A stretch of 57,061 bases of DNA, from positions 1-57,061 of the forward strand of contig CAZUJU010000017.1 in the NCBI GenBank assembly GCA_964620675.1. Direction: 5' to 3'. Origin of the DNA: CAYSFW01 sp964620675 (GTDB taxonomy: Bacteria; Pseudomonadota; Gammaproteobacteria; UWMA-0217). Below, in pieces: positions 43,808 to 55,105 of this stretch. Below the pieces are notes generated by a model. It had not been told where the DNA came from. It worked only from the letters and a program-made list of their open reading frames with translations, and did not search any database. The stretch's first letter is position 1. Each line of letters opens with the position of its first letter. Both the position numbers and the translations under genes were made by a program.

Positions 43808-44695
43808 TTAATCGGCGAGGTCATCGTCGCCGTTCACGCGGTGCGCGTCCGGATTGATCCAGTCGTTGACAAATTGCCGAGCGACGCGGCCATTGCGCGA
43901 GCCGCGATACAGCGCGAACTGAAGCGCGGCACGGTGTAGGTCGCGCGTATGGGGATTCCGGAAATTCGAACGCCTTACCCAATGCTGGACGATATCGAGG
44001 TACTGCTCCTGTTTGAACGGATGGAACGACAACCACAAGCCGAAACGCTCCGAGAGCGAGATCTTCTCCTCAACCGCCTCGCTATGGTGTAACTCGCCGT
44101 CGACCAGACGCGAGCTCTGGTTCTCGTTCTGAAATTCCGGCATCAGGTGGCGCCGATTCGAGGTGGCGTAGATCAGAGTGTTGCGCGGCGTGGCCGTGAT
44201 CGAGCCGTCGAGGATCGCCTTCAGTGCGGTGAATTGTTGCTCGTGCGCATCGAACGACAAGTCGTCGACGAATAAAAGATAGTGCTCAGGTTGCTGATAC
44301 AGCGGCGTGACGATTTCCGGGAGATACAGCAGATCGTTTTTCTCGATCTCAATCACACGCAGGCCGTCGACGGCGTATCGATTGAGCAAACCCTTGATCA
44401 GGGTCGACTTGCCGGTGCCGCGAGCGCCCCATAGCAAGGCGTGGTTGGCCGGCAGGCCAGCGAGGAACTTTTCCGTGTTGCGCACCAGCAAGGCCTTTTG
44501 CTGGTCGATATGGAGCAAGTCATCCAGCGCGATTAGGCTCGGATGATAGATCGGCATGAACCGCCCGGGCCGTCGCCAACGATAGGCGAGGGCGTCCCAC
44601 TGTTCGGGTTCGACCGCAACGTTGAATTGCTGTTCGACGCCGCGCACCAGGCGCTTGAGCAAGAAGATCAGCTGATCCAGGCGGTCCTCGATCAT
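43808..44695 (-). CDS. DUF815 family AAA+ ATPase
   Basis: This 295-residue protein has an N-terminal helical region, Walker A GARGTGKST (residues 90-98), Walker B-like YLLFVDDLSF and a sensor region TLIYATSNRRHLMPEF, all typical of DUF815. The molecular function is not established. It is six bases downstream of the HerA-like gene and probably co-transcribed with it. Confidence 0.88.
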   Translation of the reverse strand: MIEDRLDQLIFLLKRLVRGVEQQFNVAVEPEQWDALAYRWRRPGRFMPIYHPSLIALDDLLHIDQQKALLVRNTEKFLAGLPANHALLWGARGTGKSTLIKGLLNRYAVDGLRVIEIEKNDLLYLPEIVTPLYQQPEHYLLFVDDLSFDAHEQQFTALKAILDGSITATPRNTLIYATSNRRHLMPEFQNENQSSRLVDGELHHSEAVEEKISLSERFGLWLSFHPFKQEQYLDIVQHWVRRSNFRNPHTRDLHRAALQFALYRGSRNGRVARQFVNDWINPDAHRVNGDDDLAD

Positions 44696-44701
44696 GTGTG
44701 A

Positions 44702-46195
44702 TCAACGCCCGCGGAAAATCGATCCGAGCAGGCCGCGGACGACGTTGTGGGCGATCTGCCGCCCGACATTCGACGCCACCGAGCGCGCCACCGTTTTCAC
44801 CAGGACTTCGCCGACCCCCTGGCGATTGCTCGCACGGCTCGAGACCCGCTGCTCCAGCCGTTGGGCTTTCTCCGCTTCGGCCGCGGCTGCGACCCGTTCC
44901 AGCTCCAGCGCGGCCGCGTCGGCCTTGGTCTTGAGAATCTCATAGGCGGACTCGCGGTCGATGACCTCATCGTAGCGCTTGCCAATCGGACTGAAGCGGA
45001 TCAGTTCCGCCCGCTCCTCGGGGCTTACCGGACCGATCCGCGACGCGGGCGGGCGGATCAACGCGCGCTGGACGATACTTGGCGTCCCCTTGCCTTCGAG
45101 CACCGAGACCAGCGCCTCGCCGACGCCCATTTCCATGATCGTTTCAGCGGTGTTGAGCTTGGGGTTTTGGCGGAAGGTCTCGGCAGCGGTGCGCACGGCT
45201 TTCTGATCACGTGGGGTGAAGGCGCGCAGCGCGTGCTGGACCCGATTGCCGAGCTGTCCGAGCACCGTTTCCGGCACGTCGAGTGGATTCTGGGTGACAA
45301 AATAGACCCCGACGCCCTTGGACCGGATCAACCGCACCACCTGTTCGACCTTGTCGACCAATGCCTTGGGAGCGCCGTTGAACAGCAGGTGCGCCTCATC
45401 GAAGAAGAACACCAGTTTGGGCTTGTCCAGATCGCCCGCTTCCGGCAGGTTCTCGAACAACTCCGACAACATCCACAGCAGGAAGGTCGAATACAAACGC
45501 GGCGAATTCATCAACTTGTCCGCCGCGAGAATATTCACCTGACCATAACCCGTTCGGTCGACCCGCATGAAGTCCGCCAACTCGAGGGCCGGCTCGCCGA
45601 AAAATTTATCCGCGCCTTGCTCTTCAAGTACCAGCAGGCGCCGTTGGATCGCGCCGATCGAGGCCGTGCTGACGTTGCCGTAGGCGGTCGTGAACTTGGC
45701 GGCGTTCTCGCCGACATGCTGGATCATCGAACGCAGATCCTTCAGGTCGAGCAATAGCAGACCTTCGTCGTCGGCGAACCTGAACGCGATATTGAGTACC
45801 CCTTCCTGGGTCTCGTTCAGCTCCATCAGTCGCGCCAGCAACAAGGGGCCCATGTCGGAGACCGTGGCCCGGATCGGGTGGCCCTGCTCACCGAAGATGT
45901 CCCATAACACGACGGGGAAACCCTCGTTGCGGTAACCCTCGATACCGATTTTATCGATCCGTTCCTTAACCTTCGGATGCATCGTTCCGGGTCGTCCGAG
46001 GCCGGTGAGGTCGCCCTTGATGTCGGCCATGAACACCGGCACGCCGAGACTCGAAAAGCCCTCCGCGAGGACCTGCAGCGTCACCGTTTTGCCGGTGCCG
46101 GTCGCACCCGCGATCAGGCCGTGGCGATTGGCGTAGCGTGGATGGAGGTGGATCTTGTCTTCGCCTAGGCCGATAAGGATGCCGTCTTGTTCCAT
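44702..46195 (-). CDS. DUF853/HerA-like ATPase (YjgR family)
   Basis: The 497-residue product has Walker A IAGATGTGKT (residues 28-37), Walker B region LVFFFDEAHLLF and the motif GVGVYFVTQNPLDVPETVLGQLGNRVQHALRAF shared by HerA-type hexameric motors (shown here by its ends VGVYFVTQNP and GNRVQHAL). The C-terminus is Arg/Ala-rich and helical. Substrate is unknown; HerA relatives pump DNA. It pairs with the DUF815 ATPase. Confidence 0.88.
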   Translation of the reverse strand: MEQDGILIGLGEDKIHLHPRYANRHGLIAGATGTGKTVTLQVLAEGFSSLGVPVFMADIKGDLTGLGRPGTMHPKVKERIDKIGIEGYRNEGFPVVLWDIFGEQGHPIRATVSDMGPLLLARLMELNETQEGVLNIAFRFADDEGLLLLDLKDLRSMIQHVGENAAKFTTAYGNVSTASIGAIQRRLLVLEEQGADKFFGEPALELADFMRVDRTGYGQVNILAADKLMNSPRLYSTFLLWMLSELFENLPEAGDLDKPKLVFFFDEAHLLFNGAPKALVDKVEQVVRLIRSKGVGVYFVTQNPLDVPETVLGQLGNRVQHALRAFTPRDQKAVRTAAETFRQNPKLNTAETIMEMGVGEALVSVLEGKGTPSIVQRALIRPPASRIGPVSPEERAELIRFSPIGKRYDEVIDRESAYEILKTKADAAALELERVAAAAEAEKAQRLEQRVSSRASNRQGVGEVLVKTVARSVASNVGRQIAHNVVRGLLGSIFRGR

Positions 46196-46252
46196 GGGTT
46201 ACCTGCGCTCGCTAAGGGGAGGGTGAGAACTTTTCCAAACGGTAGTGGTAAT

Positions 46253-46271
46253 ACGCTTGATTCGCAAGCGT
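46253..46271. other. Perfect 7-bp inverted repeat upstream of the HerA-like gene
   Basis: ACGCTTG-ATTCG-CAAGCGT, 58 bases before the HerA-like ATG on the minus strand, in an AT-rich stretch. It could be an operator or a small hairpin in the leader. Confidence 0.35.
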
Positions 46272-46329
46272 TTGTTCAATTCAAGCCGGTTTTGTTATGG
46301 TTTATTACAGCGGAACGCGCGGCGCCTCC

Positions 46330-46373
46330 CCGGCCACGCCTGCGGCGACGCTTTTACCGCTCGACGTGGCCGG
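46330..46373 (-). terminator. Inverted repeat after ettA
   Basis: CCGGCCACG (46330-46338) and CGTGGCCGG (46365-46373) are perfectly complementary around a 26-base loop, starting 17 bases beyond the ettA stop on the minus strand. No T-run follows, so termination strength is uncertain. Confidence 0.4.
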
Positions 46374-46389
46374 ATCGGAACAGCAGGTG

Positions 46390-48057
<1,668 letters not shown>

Positions 48058-48223
48058 GGCTGATGCGAACGTTTCCGGTTGCGTGGCGGGTAGTAGAGGC
48101 GCGCATTATAGGCAACCACTCGTGAACGCAATACGTCGGAAGGTCTCCCGGCAACCGCGATGGAATAATCCACCGCGCCGCGAGCGTCTATACCTGATCA
48201 TTCACACCACACGAGAGGATTCG

Positions 48224-49108
48224 ATGCGACGACAACTGTTTTGCGCGTTGGGCTTGTTACTACCAGCGCTGGCGCTTGCCGAACCCGTCAGCATCGAACA
48301 TCAGGGGGTCAAGCTCGTCTCCGAGTTGCGGCTGGCCGAAGGCAAGCAACTGTCCGATGGGGTCCTCGTGCTGTTGCACGGCACCATCGCCCATCACCGC
48401 ATGGAGATCATCACCGCGCTGGAACAGGCGCTCAATGAGCGTGGCCTGAGTACCCTCGCCGTGAATCTCGGCTACAACCTCAGCGACCGAACCGGCATGC
48501 TGCCATGCGAGACCCGCCATACCCATCGCCATGAGGATGCGGTGAGCGAGCTCGGCGCGTGGCTTGAGTGGCTCAAGGCCCGGGGCGCGGGCGAGGCGGT
48601 GTTGGTTGGTCATTCGCGGGCCGGAAATCAAGTCCTGTGGTTCGAGCGCGAAAACCCGCAGTCGAATCTTAAGAATCTGGTTCTGATCGCCCCGATGACC
48701 TGGGACTTGGCGGAGGACGCCAAGGCCTTGGAAGCGCGTGGCGCGAAGTCCCCGGCCGCGTTACTCGGGCAAGCCCAGGCGTTGGTCGAGGCGGGGAAGG
48801 GCGATGAACTATTAAGCGACATCCCGTTCATCTACTGCGAAAAGGCCGCGGCCAGCGCAGCCGCGTTTGTCTCCTACCACGGCGATGATGCGCGCAAGCA
48901 CACCCCGAATCTGCTCAAGGCGACCGACAAGCGGATATTGGTTATCACCGGGTCCGAGGACGCGTTGTCCGCAAAATTGCAACCCGGTCTTGAGGCTCTG
49001 GGTGACAAGAAAAGCATACAAATCAATTCCATCGACGGAGCCGACCACTTTTTCCGTGACCTCTACGCCGAGGACGCGGCCGACCTGATCGCCGAATTCC
49101 TGAAGTAG
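48224..49108 (+). CDS. Periplasmic alpha/beta hydrolase
   Basis: The product has 294 residues, with a signal peptide MRRQLFCALGLLLPALALAE and an alpha/beta-hydrolase fold. The oxyanion region is LLHGTIAHH, the nucleophile elbow GHSRAGN (Ser131), and the likely acid and base are Asp in TGSEDAL and His in DGADHFF. It is probably an esterase or lipase-like enzyme of unknown substrate. A good GAGAGGA site precedes the ATG. Confidence 0.83.
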   Translation: MRRQLFCALGLLLPALALAEPVSIEHQGVKLVSELRLAEGKQLSDGVLVLLHGTIAHHRMEIITALEQALNERGLSTLAVNLGYNLSDRTGMLPCETRHTHRHEDAVSELGAWLEWLKARGAGEAVLVGHSRAGNQVLWFERENPQSNLKNLVLIAPMTWDLAEDAKALEARGAKSPAALLGQAQALVEAGKGDELLSDIPFIYCEKAAASAAAFVSYHGDDARKHTPNLLKATDKRILVITGSEDALSAKLQPGLEALGDKKSIQINSIDGADHFFRDLYAEDAADLIAEFLK

Positions 49109-49128
49109 CGCCTGCCCAAAATGATTGC

Positions 49129-49152
49129 GCGACGGGCGCTTTCGCCCGTCGC
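49129..49152. terminator. Bidirectional hairpin between convergent genes
   Basis: GCGACGGGCG, loop CTTT, CGCCCGTCGC: a perfect 10-bp stem between the hydrolase stop (49108) and the stop of the convergent DUF4332 gene (49181). T-runs are absent on both sides. Confidence 0.6.
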
Positions 49153-49180
49153 TTGCCGACCGCGGATGGGCTACGACAGC

Positions 49181-50113
49181 TCAGGTGGTCTGCCGCAGTA
49201 GATGCTTCGCGATTTCGATCCAGGCACGGACTTCGCCGGTACTGGGCGGTCGCACCGTGCTCGCTTCCTGCACCGCCAATTCCGCCAGACGGGTGGCAAG
49301 CGGATGGGGGTGGCGCGTTGCCAGTTCGCCGAGCGAGGTGGCGCCGGCACGATCGAGCAAGCCGGCGATCTGCCCGCTCACCCCGGGAATCCGCATAAAA
49401 TCCGCCATGTTCGCCCATTTACGGACGACGAACTCTTCCAGTGCGAGGTGTTCGGTAATCCGACTCCGACCGTCGGCGGTGCGGCATTGCAGCAACAAGT
49501 CGTCGGTGGTGTCGATCCCGAGTGCGCGCAGGCGCTTGCCATAGCCCTTGCCGACGCCTTCGATCTGCTCGATCGCGTGCCCGCTGGCGGATTCCGTCTC
49601 GGGTTGCGGTACGACTGCTTCCGCTTCCGTCTCGGGTTGCGGCGGGACCGGTGCCGCGCCGGGCGGTGGCGCGACCACCGTGGGCTCTCGCCGCTGCTCG
49701 AAATCCGCCACATCGAAGGCGGCGACATTGGAGGTCGTTCGGGCCTTGAATTCCCAGGTGGTTTGGGAGGGTTCGGAAGCCGGAAGATGATCGCTCAGAT
49801 CGGCGGAATCGACATCTACGCGAGAAACCGACCCGATTTCGACGCTCGCGTGGCCACCCGGGTTCGTCGCGGTGAGGTTCAGGATCTGCTGCCGCATGGC
49901 GTCACGTTCCTGCTCAAGTTCATGGCGTTGGTCGATCAACCGATCGCGTTCCCGGCGCGTCAGATCAACCCGCTCGGCGAGTTGCTCGTTCTCCTGCCGT
50001 AGCGGTCCTTCCTGACTCCGGCGGGTCAAGGCGTGCAGCCACCAGCCAATCACCAGGCCGAGTAATGTAGCGAGGGCAAGGCACAAGACGATCTGCGTGG
50101 TCAGATAGAGCAT
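49181..50113 (-). CDS. Membrane-anchored DUF4332/HhH protein
   Basis: This 310-residue protein has an N-terminal transmembrane helix (IVLCLALATLLGLVIGWWL), then a coiled coil (QENEQLAERVDLTRRERDRL). A Pro/Glu/Ala-rich linker with two near-identical PQPETE segments follows, and a C-terminal helix-hairpin-helix region of DUF4332 type (EQIEGVGKGYGKRLRALGI, MRIPGVSGQIAGLLDRAG). Such domains pair helix-hairpin-helix units that bind DNA or proteins. It lies three bases after the OmpA-like gene and must be co-transcribed. Confidence 0.75.
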   Translation of the reverse strand: MLYLTTQIVLCLALATLLGLVIGWWLHALTRRSQEGPLRQENEQLAERVDLTRRERDRLIDQRHELEQERDAMRQQILNLTATNPGGHASVEIGSVSRVDVDSADLSDHLPASEPSQTTWEFKARTTSNVAAFDVADFEQRREPTVVAPPPGAAPVPPQPETEAEAVVPQPETESASGHAIEQIEGVGKGYGKRLRALGIDTTDDLLLQCRTADGRSRITEHLALEEFVVRKWANMADFMRIPGVSGQIAGLLDRAGATSLGELATRHPHPLATRLAELAVQEASTVRPPSTGEVRAWIEIAKHLLRQTT

Positions 50114-50116
50114 GAT

Positions 50117-51199
50117 CTAGTTCCCTTGAATGATGAATTCGATCCGCCGGTTGGCGGCTTGTCCGGCCGGCGAGGCGTTGTCGGCGATGGGTCGCGTGGC
50201 GCCGTAACCCTTGGTACTGAGTCGCTCGGCGTCGAGTCCCTGGCGGATCAGGAAAGCCCTTACGGAATCGGCACGGCTCTGACTGAGGCGCCGGTTCGAC
50301 TCGGCGCTGCCGGTGTTGTCGGTATGCCCGGCAACCTCGATCCGCGAGTCGCGGCAGGCCCGGGCGATATTGGCGACACGTTCAAGGAGCGGAATGGTGT
50401 CGGGTGTGATAAGCGCCTTGCCAGTGTCGAACCGGATCTGCGCGCTTGCGATTTCCACATCGAGACGGGCCTGGCAGGTGGCAGCGTGGGTTACGGAGAG
50501 GGCGGCGAGTTCCTCGGTTGTCATCTGATCGATGACGCGTGCGTTGAAACGCAGACTGTAGTCGCGCGGCACCGCGAGCGAGACGACGGCTTGCAGGCGC
50601 TCGCCATCATTGGCGCCGCGTACCACACCGTCGAGTTCGATCAGATTGTCGGTGACGGTTCCCTTGCCCTCGATGAACCCATCAATTTGCTGGAGGACGG
50701 CTTCCTCGAACGCGAGTACGAATTTTGGCGGCGCGCCGGGCTGCACTTCAAGCCGGTCGATCACGTTGGTGCCCCCAAAGCGAGCCCGCGCGACCTGCAG
50801 CAAGGATTGTCGCGTCGCGTCGCTCGGGATCGCTCCGCTCAGGGTCACCAGGTCGTCGCGCAAGGTGATCGTGGCCGAGTAAGGACCTGTGGATTGGACC
50901 GCAGCCGATTGATTCCGCGAGACTTCGATCCGGTTTTTAACCCCGTTGATGCCTGGAATGGCGACGACGGCGTCGCCGGCCAGCTTGCGCGCGGCGGCAT
51001 CCGGTGCGTTGCCGGTCAGCGTTACGTCGCGGCCACTGGTCGCGGCGTTGGCCCAACTCAAGCCGTTCGCGTCGAGGGCCTGCCGGGTGGCGTCCTGGAG
51101 TTCGGCTTCAATGCGGGCGGTATGGCGGTAGCTGCAAAAATACGCCAGTAAGGCGAACGCCACGAGCCCCGCGAATATGGGCAGGAGACGAGAATTCAT
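50117..51199 (-). CDS. OmpA-like envelope protein with BON domains
   Basis: The 360-residue product has an uncleaved N-terminal helix (LLPIFAGLVAFALLAYFCSY). BON-type domains follow (residues 35-95: DVTLTGNAPDAAARKLAGDA; then LVTLSGAIPSDATRQSLLQV). The C-terminal OmpA peptidoglycan-binding domain contains RIEVAGHTDNTGSAESNRRLS and the Arg motif QAANRRIEF. The layout recalls ArfA-type proteins. A GGAGGA site supports the ATG at 51199. It would anchor to peptidoglycan from the inner membrane. Confidence 0.85.
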   Translation of the reverse strand: MNSRLLPIFAGLVAFALLAYFCSYRHTARIEAELQDATRQALDANGLSWANAATSGRDVTLTGNAPDAAARKLAGDAVVAIPGINGVKNRIEVSRNQSAAVQSTGPYSATITLRDDLVTLSGAIPSDATRQSLLQVARARFGGTNVIDRLEVQPGAPPKFVLAFEEAVLQQIDGFIEGKGTVTDNLIELDGVVRGANDGERLQAVVSLAVPRDYSLRFNARVIDQMTTEELAALSVTHAATCQARLDVEIASAQIRFDTGKALITPDTIPLLERVANIARACRDSRIEVAGHTDNTGSAESNRRLSQSRADSVRAFLIRQGLDAERLSTKGYGATRPIADNASPAGQAANRRIEFIIQGN

Positions 51200-51426
51200 C
51201 GAGAACGTCCTCCGAGATTGCCAGCGACCGGCGTGCTTCTTGTCGAGTGCGAGGGATTGTAGCCCGAGACCTGCGCGGGATCGACGCTTTGATGGTCCAG
51301 TGGCATGAAAGTTCACGCGGTTCCACAAAATGCTCGCACGCTCGCGCCGGGCTCGCCGGCGGCGCCGCATGGGTCACGGTGGACACAAGATGATGTAGCC
51401 AATGTCGCGTGCGGGGCACCATTGCG

Positions 51427-51432
51427 TATAAT
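51427..51432 (+). promoter_or_regulatory. -10 box upstream of glyA
   Basis: A perfect TATAAT lies 41 bases before the glyA ATG. The -35 is weak (TGTCGC at 18 bp). The 274-bp gap it sits in separates glyA from the divergent OmpA-like gene and holds no gene. Confidence 0.5.
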
Positions 51433-51473
51433 CGCAGCCCTTGATTCATAGATATCGCAGGCAGGTGGCAGGC

Positions 51474-52754
<1,281 letters not shown>

Positions 52755-52757
52755 GCG

Positions 52758-53264
52758 GTGCACTGCCCGTTCTGCGGCCACGCCGAGACCAAGGTGATCG
52801 ACTCGCGCTTGGCGGATGAAGGCCGCCAGGTGCGGCGCCGACGCGAGTGCCTGGGGTGTTCCGAGCGGTTTACCACCTACGAAGCGCCAGAGTTGCATCT
52901 GCCGCGACTGGTCAAACGCGATGGCGGGCGCGAGAGTTTCGATGAACGTAAATTACGCCATGGACTGATGCTCGCGCTGGAAAAGCGCCCGGTCGAAACC
53001 GACCTGGTCGAGGCGTCGATCAATCGGATCAAACGCCGGTTGTTGGCGAGCGGCGAGGGCGAGGTTCCGACCGCGCGACTCGGTGAATGGGTGATGGAGG
53101 AGTTGCGCAAGCTCGACCATGTCGCCTACATCCGCTTCGCCTCGGTCTATCTTAAATTTGAAGATATCGAGGCCTTTCGAGACGCGATCGAGCGCTTGCA
53201 ACAAGAGCCGACACCCGAGGAGCACCGGGGGCAGATCCCGTTACTGCATGGCGACCACGATTGA
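52758..53264 (+). CDS. nrdR: Transcriptional repressor NrdR
   Basis: The 168-residue product has a Zn ribbon, CPFCGHAETKVIDSRL with CLGCSERFTTYE, followed by an ATP-cone (VKRDGGRESFDERKLRHGL). NrdR represses ribonucleotide reductase genes in response to dATP/ATP. It starts with GTG three bases after glyA. Confidence 0.96.
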   Translation: MHCPFCGHAETKVIDSRLADEGRQVRRRRECLGCSERFTTYEAPELHLPRLVKRDGGRESFDERKLRHGLMLALEKRPVETDLVEASINRIKRRLLASGEGEVPTARLGEWVMEELRKLDHVAYIRFASVYLKFEDIEAFRDAIERLQQEPTPEEHRGQIPLLHGDHD

Positions 53265-53323
53265 TCTTACGGACCGCACGCGGGGCCGCTTCGACGCCCG
53301 AAGCGTGACCCGCCTGCGATGTC

Positions 53324-53348
53324 CCGCCAACGCCGTACGCGCTGGCGG
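53324..53348 (+). other. Hairpin in the nrdR-ribD gap
   Basis: CCGCCA pairs with TGGCGG around an inner CGC/GCG stem, 27 bases before the ribD GTG. It does not match the FMN riboswitch, whose conserved core I cannot find in this 111-bp gap. Confidence 0.35.
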
Positions 53349-53375
53349 CCCTATCAAGTGCAGCGGAGGCGAGCG

Positions 53376-54494
53376 GTGAGCTTTTCGGCCTTCGACCACG
53401 CCTGTATGGCGCGCGCCCTCCAATTGGCCGAACGCGGCCTCTATACCACACGGCCCAATCCTCGTGTCGGCTGCGTCGTCGCGCGCGATCAGACTATCGT
53501 TGGCGAAGGCTTTCACCGCGAAGCCGGCGGGCCTCACGCCGAGATCTTTGCCCTGCGCGCCGCCGGTGAAAACGCGCGCGGGGCGACCGCGTATGTGACG
53601 CTGGAGCCATGCAGTCACCACGGGCGTACCCCGCCGTGTGCCGATGCGTTGATCCAGGCCGGGGTGAAACGCGTCGTCGCGGCCACGCGCGATCCCAACC
53701 CAAGGGTCGCCGGGGCGGGCCTCGCACGACTTGCAACGGCCGGAATTGAGGTCGAAACCGGATTGCTCGAAACCGAGGCTCGCCGGCTCAACCCGGGTTT
53801 CATCAAGCGCATGGAAACCGGTCGGCCGTGGGTGCGGGTGAAACTCGCGATGAGCCTCGACGGCCGCACGGCGATGGCGAGCGGGGAGAGTCAATGGATT
53901 ACCGGCGCCGCCGCTCGGCACGATGTTCAACGTTGGCGCGCACGCAGCTGCGCGATCCTGACCGGATCCGGTACGGTACGCACCGATGACCCCTCGCTCA
54001 ACCTGCGCGTTGACCGCGAAGCGCTGGAATGCGAGGTCGAGCCCAGGCAACCCTTGCGCGTACTGCTGGATACCAACGACTCGATCAATAGTTCAAGTAA
54101 ATTATTTAATATTGATGGTAAGATCTTAATAATAAACTCAAAAACTATACGTAAAGTAAATTCTCAAGTAGGCTTCTCGCAGGTCGAACGGATCACAGTC
54201 GGAACGGGTCCGCATGGGCTCGCGCTCGGCGAAGTGCTGGCAGAACTGGGGCGGCGCGAGATCAACGAGGTCCATGTCGAGGCCGGCGCCACCCTGTCCG
54301 GTGCGCTGCTCGGCGAGGGTTTGCTCGACGAATTGCTGCTGTATGTCGCGCCGCATCTGATGGGCGATGGCGCGCGCGGACTATTCCACCTGCCACAGCT
54401 ACAGCAGATGGACCAGAGAATCAGTTTGCAAATCGTCGATATTCGTTCCGTCGGCGCGGATTGGCGTATCATCGCCTACCCCGTGCAGAACTAG
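53376..54494 (+). CDS. ribD: Bifunctional riboflavin deaminase/reductase RibD
   Basis: This 372-residue protein has the deaminase zinc site HAEIFAL and PCSHHGRTPPC (His54, Glu56, Cys79, Cys88), then the reductase domain (VRVKLAMSLDGRTAM, VHVEAGATLSGALL). It performs the second and third steps of riboflavin synthesis. The GTG at 53376 has GGAGG six bases upstream. About 100 bp inside the reductase part (54079-54180) are strikingly AT-rich, encoding an Asn/Ser/Ile/Lys-rich stretch. Confidence 0.95.
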   Translation: MSFSAFDHACMARALQLAERGLYTTRPNPRVGCVVARDQTIVGEGFHREAGGPHAEIFALRAAGENARGATAYVTLEPCSHHGRTPPCADALIQAGVKRVVAATRDPNPRVAGAGLARLATAGIEVETGLLETEARRLNPGFIKRMETGRPWVRVKLAMSLDGRTAMASGESQWITGAAARHDVQRWRARSCAILTGSGTVRTDDPSLNLRVDREALECEVEPRQPLRVLLDTNDSINSSSKLFNIDGKILIINSKTIRKVNSQVGFSQVERITVGTGPHGLALGEVLAELGRREINEVHVEAGATLSGALLGEGLLDELLLYVAPHLMGDGARGLFHLPQLQQMDQRISLQIVDIRSVGADWRIIAYPVQN

Positions 54495-54506
54495 AGTTCA
54501 CTGAAG

Positions 54507-55103
54507 ATGTCCACCATTGTCGTGGTCCGCAAGGGCCAAGAAGCCTGCATTGTCGCCGACAGCCTGACCACCTTCGGCGATACGCGCCAGCCCGCGCACT
54601 ACGACGCGGTGTCCGACAAGATCCTGCGCCAAGGCGATAGCCTGATCGGCCTGGTCGGGAGCGCCGCGCATCAAATGGTGCTGCAAAGTGCGTTCCGGCA
54701 TGTCGAACACCCTGATTTAAGCTCGCGCGAGGCGATCTTCGAGACCTTTCGCGAACTGCATCCAGTACTCAAGGATGTGTACTTCCTTAACCCAAAAGAC
54801 GGGGAGGACGATCCGTATGAGTCGTCCCAGGTCGATGCGCTGATTCTGAACCGCGGCGGGATATTTGGCGTCTATGCGCTGCGCGAGGTATTCGAGTACA
54901 CCCGTTTTTGGGCGATTGGTTCGGGCGCGAATTTCGCGCTGGGCGCGATGCACGCCCTTTACGATCAACTCGACGATCCGCTCACGATTGCCCATGCGGC
55001 CGTCGCCGCCGCCGCCGAGTTTGATACCGGCACCGCGTTGCCGCTGAGCGAATATCGGCTCGTGATTCAGTCCGGTGGCGCGCCCAAGACCGTGCTGGTG
55101 TAA
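54507..55103 (+). CDS. Proteasome/HslV-like Ntn-hydrolase
   Basis: The 198-residue protein opens MSTIVVVRKGQEACIVADSL. After Met removal a Ser or Thr would be terminal, as in HslV (TTIVSVR). Asp18 and a Lys in SDKIL correspond in spacing to the Asp17 and Lys33 of proteasome beta subunits, followed by GLVGSAAHQMVL and a C-terminal helix-strand layer. This fits stand-alone proteasome-like proteins. No HslU ATPase is nearby. It lies between ribD (12-bp gap) and ribE (2-bp gap), so it is co-transcribed with riboflavin genes, for reasons unknown. Confidence 0.7.
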   Translation: MSTIVVVRKGQEACIVADSLTTFGDTRQPAHYDAVSDKILRQGDSLIGLVGSAAHQMVLQSAFRHVEHPDLSSREAIFETFRELHPVLKDVYFLNPKDGEDDPYESSQVDALILNRGGIFGVYALREVFEYTRFWAIGSGANFALGAMHALYDQLDDPLTIAHAAVAAAAEFDTGTALPLSEYRLVIQSGGAPKTVLV

Positions 55104-55105
55104 CG

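Noticed and set aside
53265..53375. FMN riboswitch before ribD.
   Set aside because: The conserved RFN-element blocks are not visible in this 111-bp gap; only a simple hairpin is.
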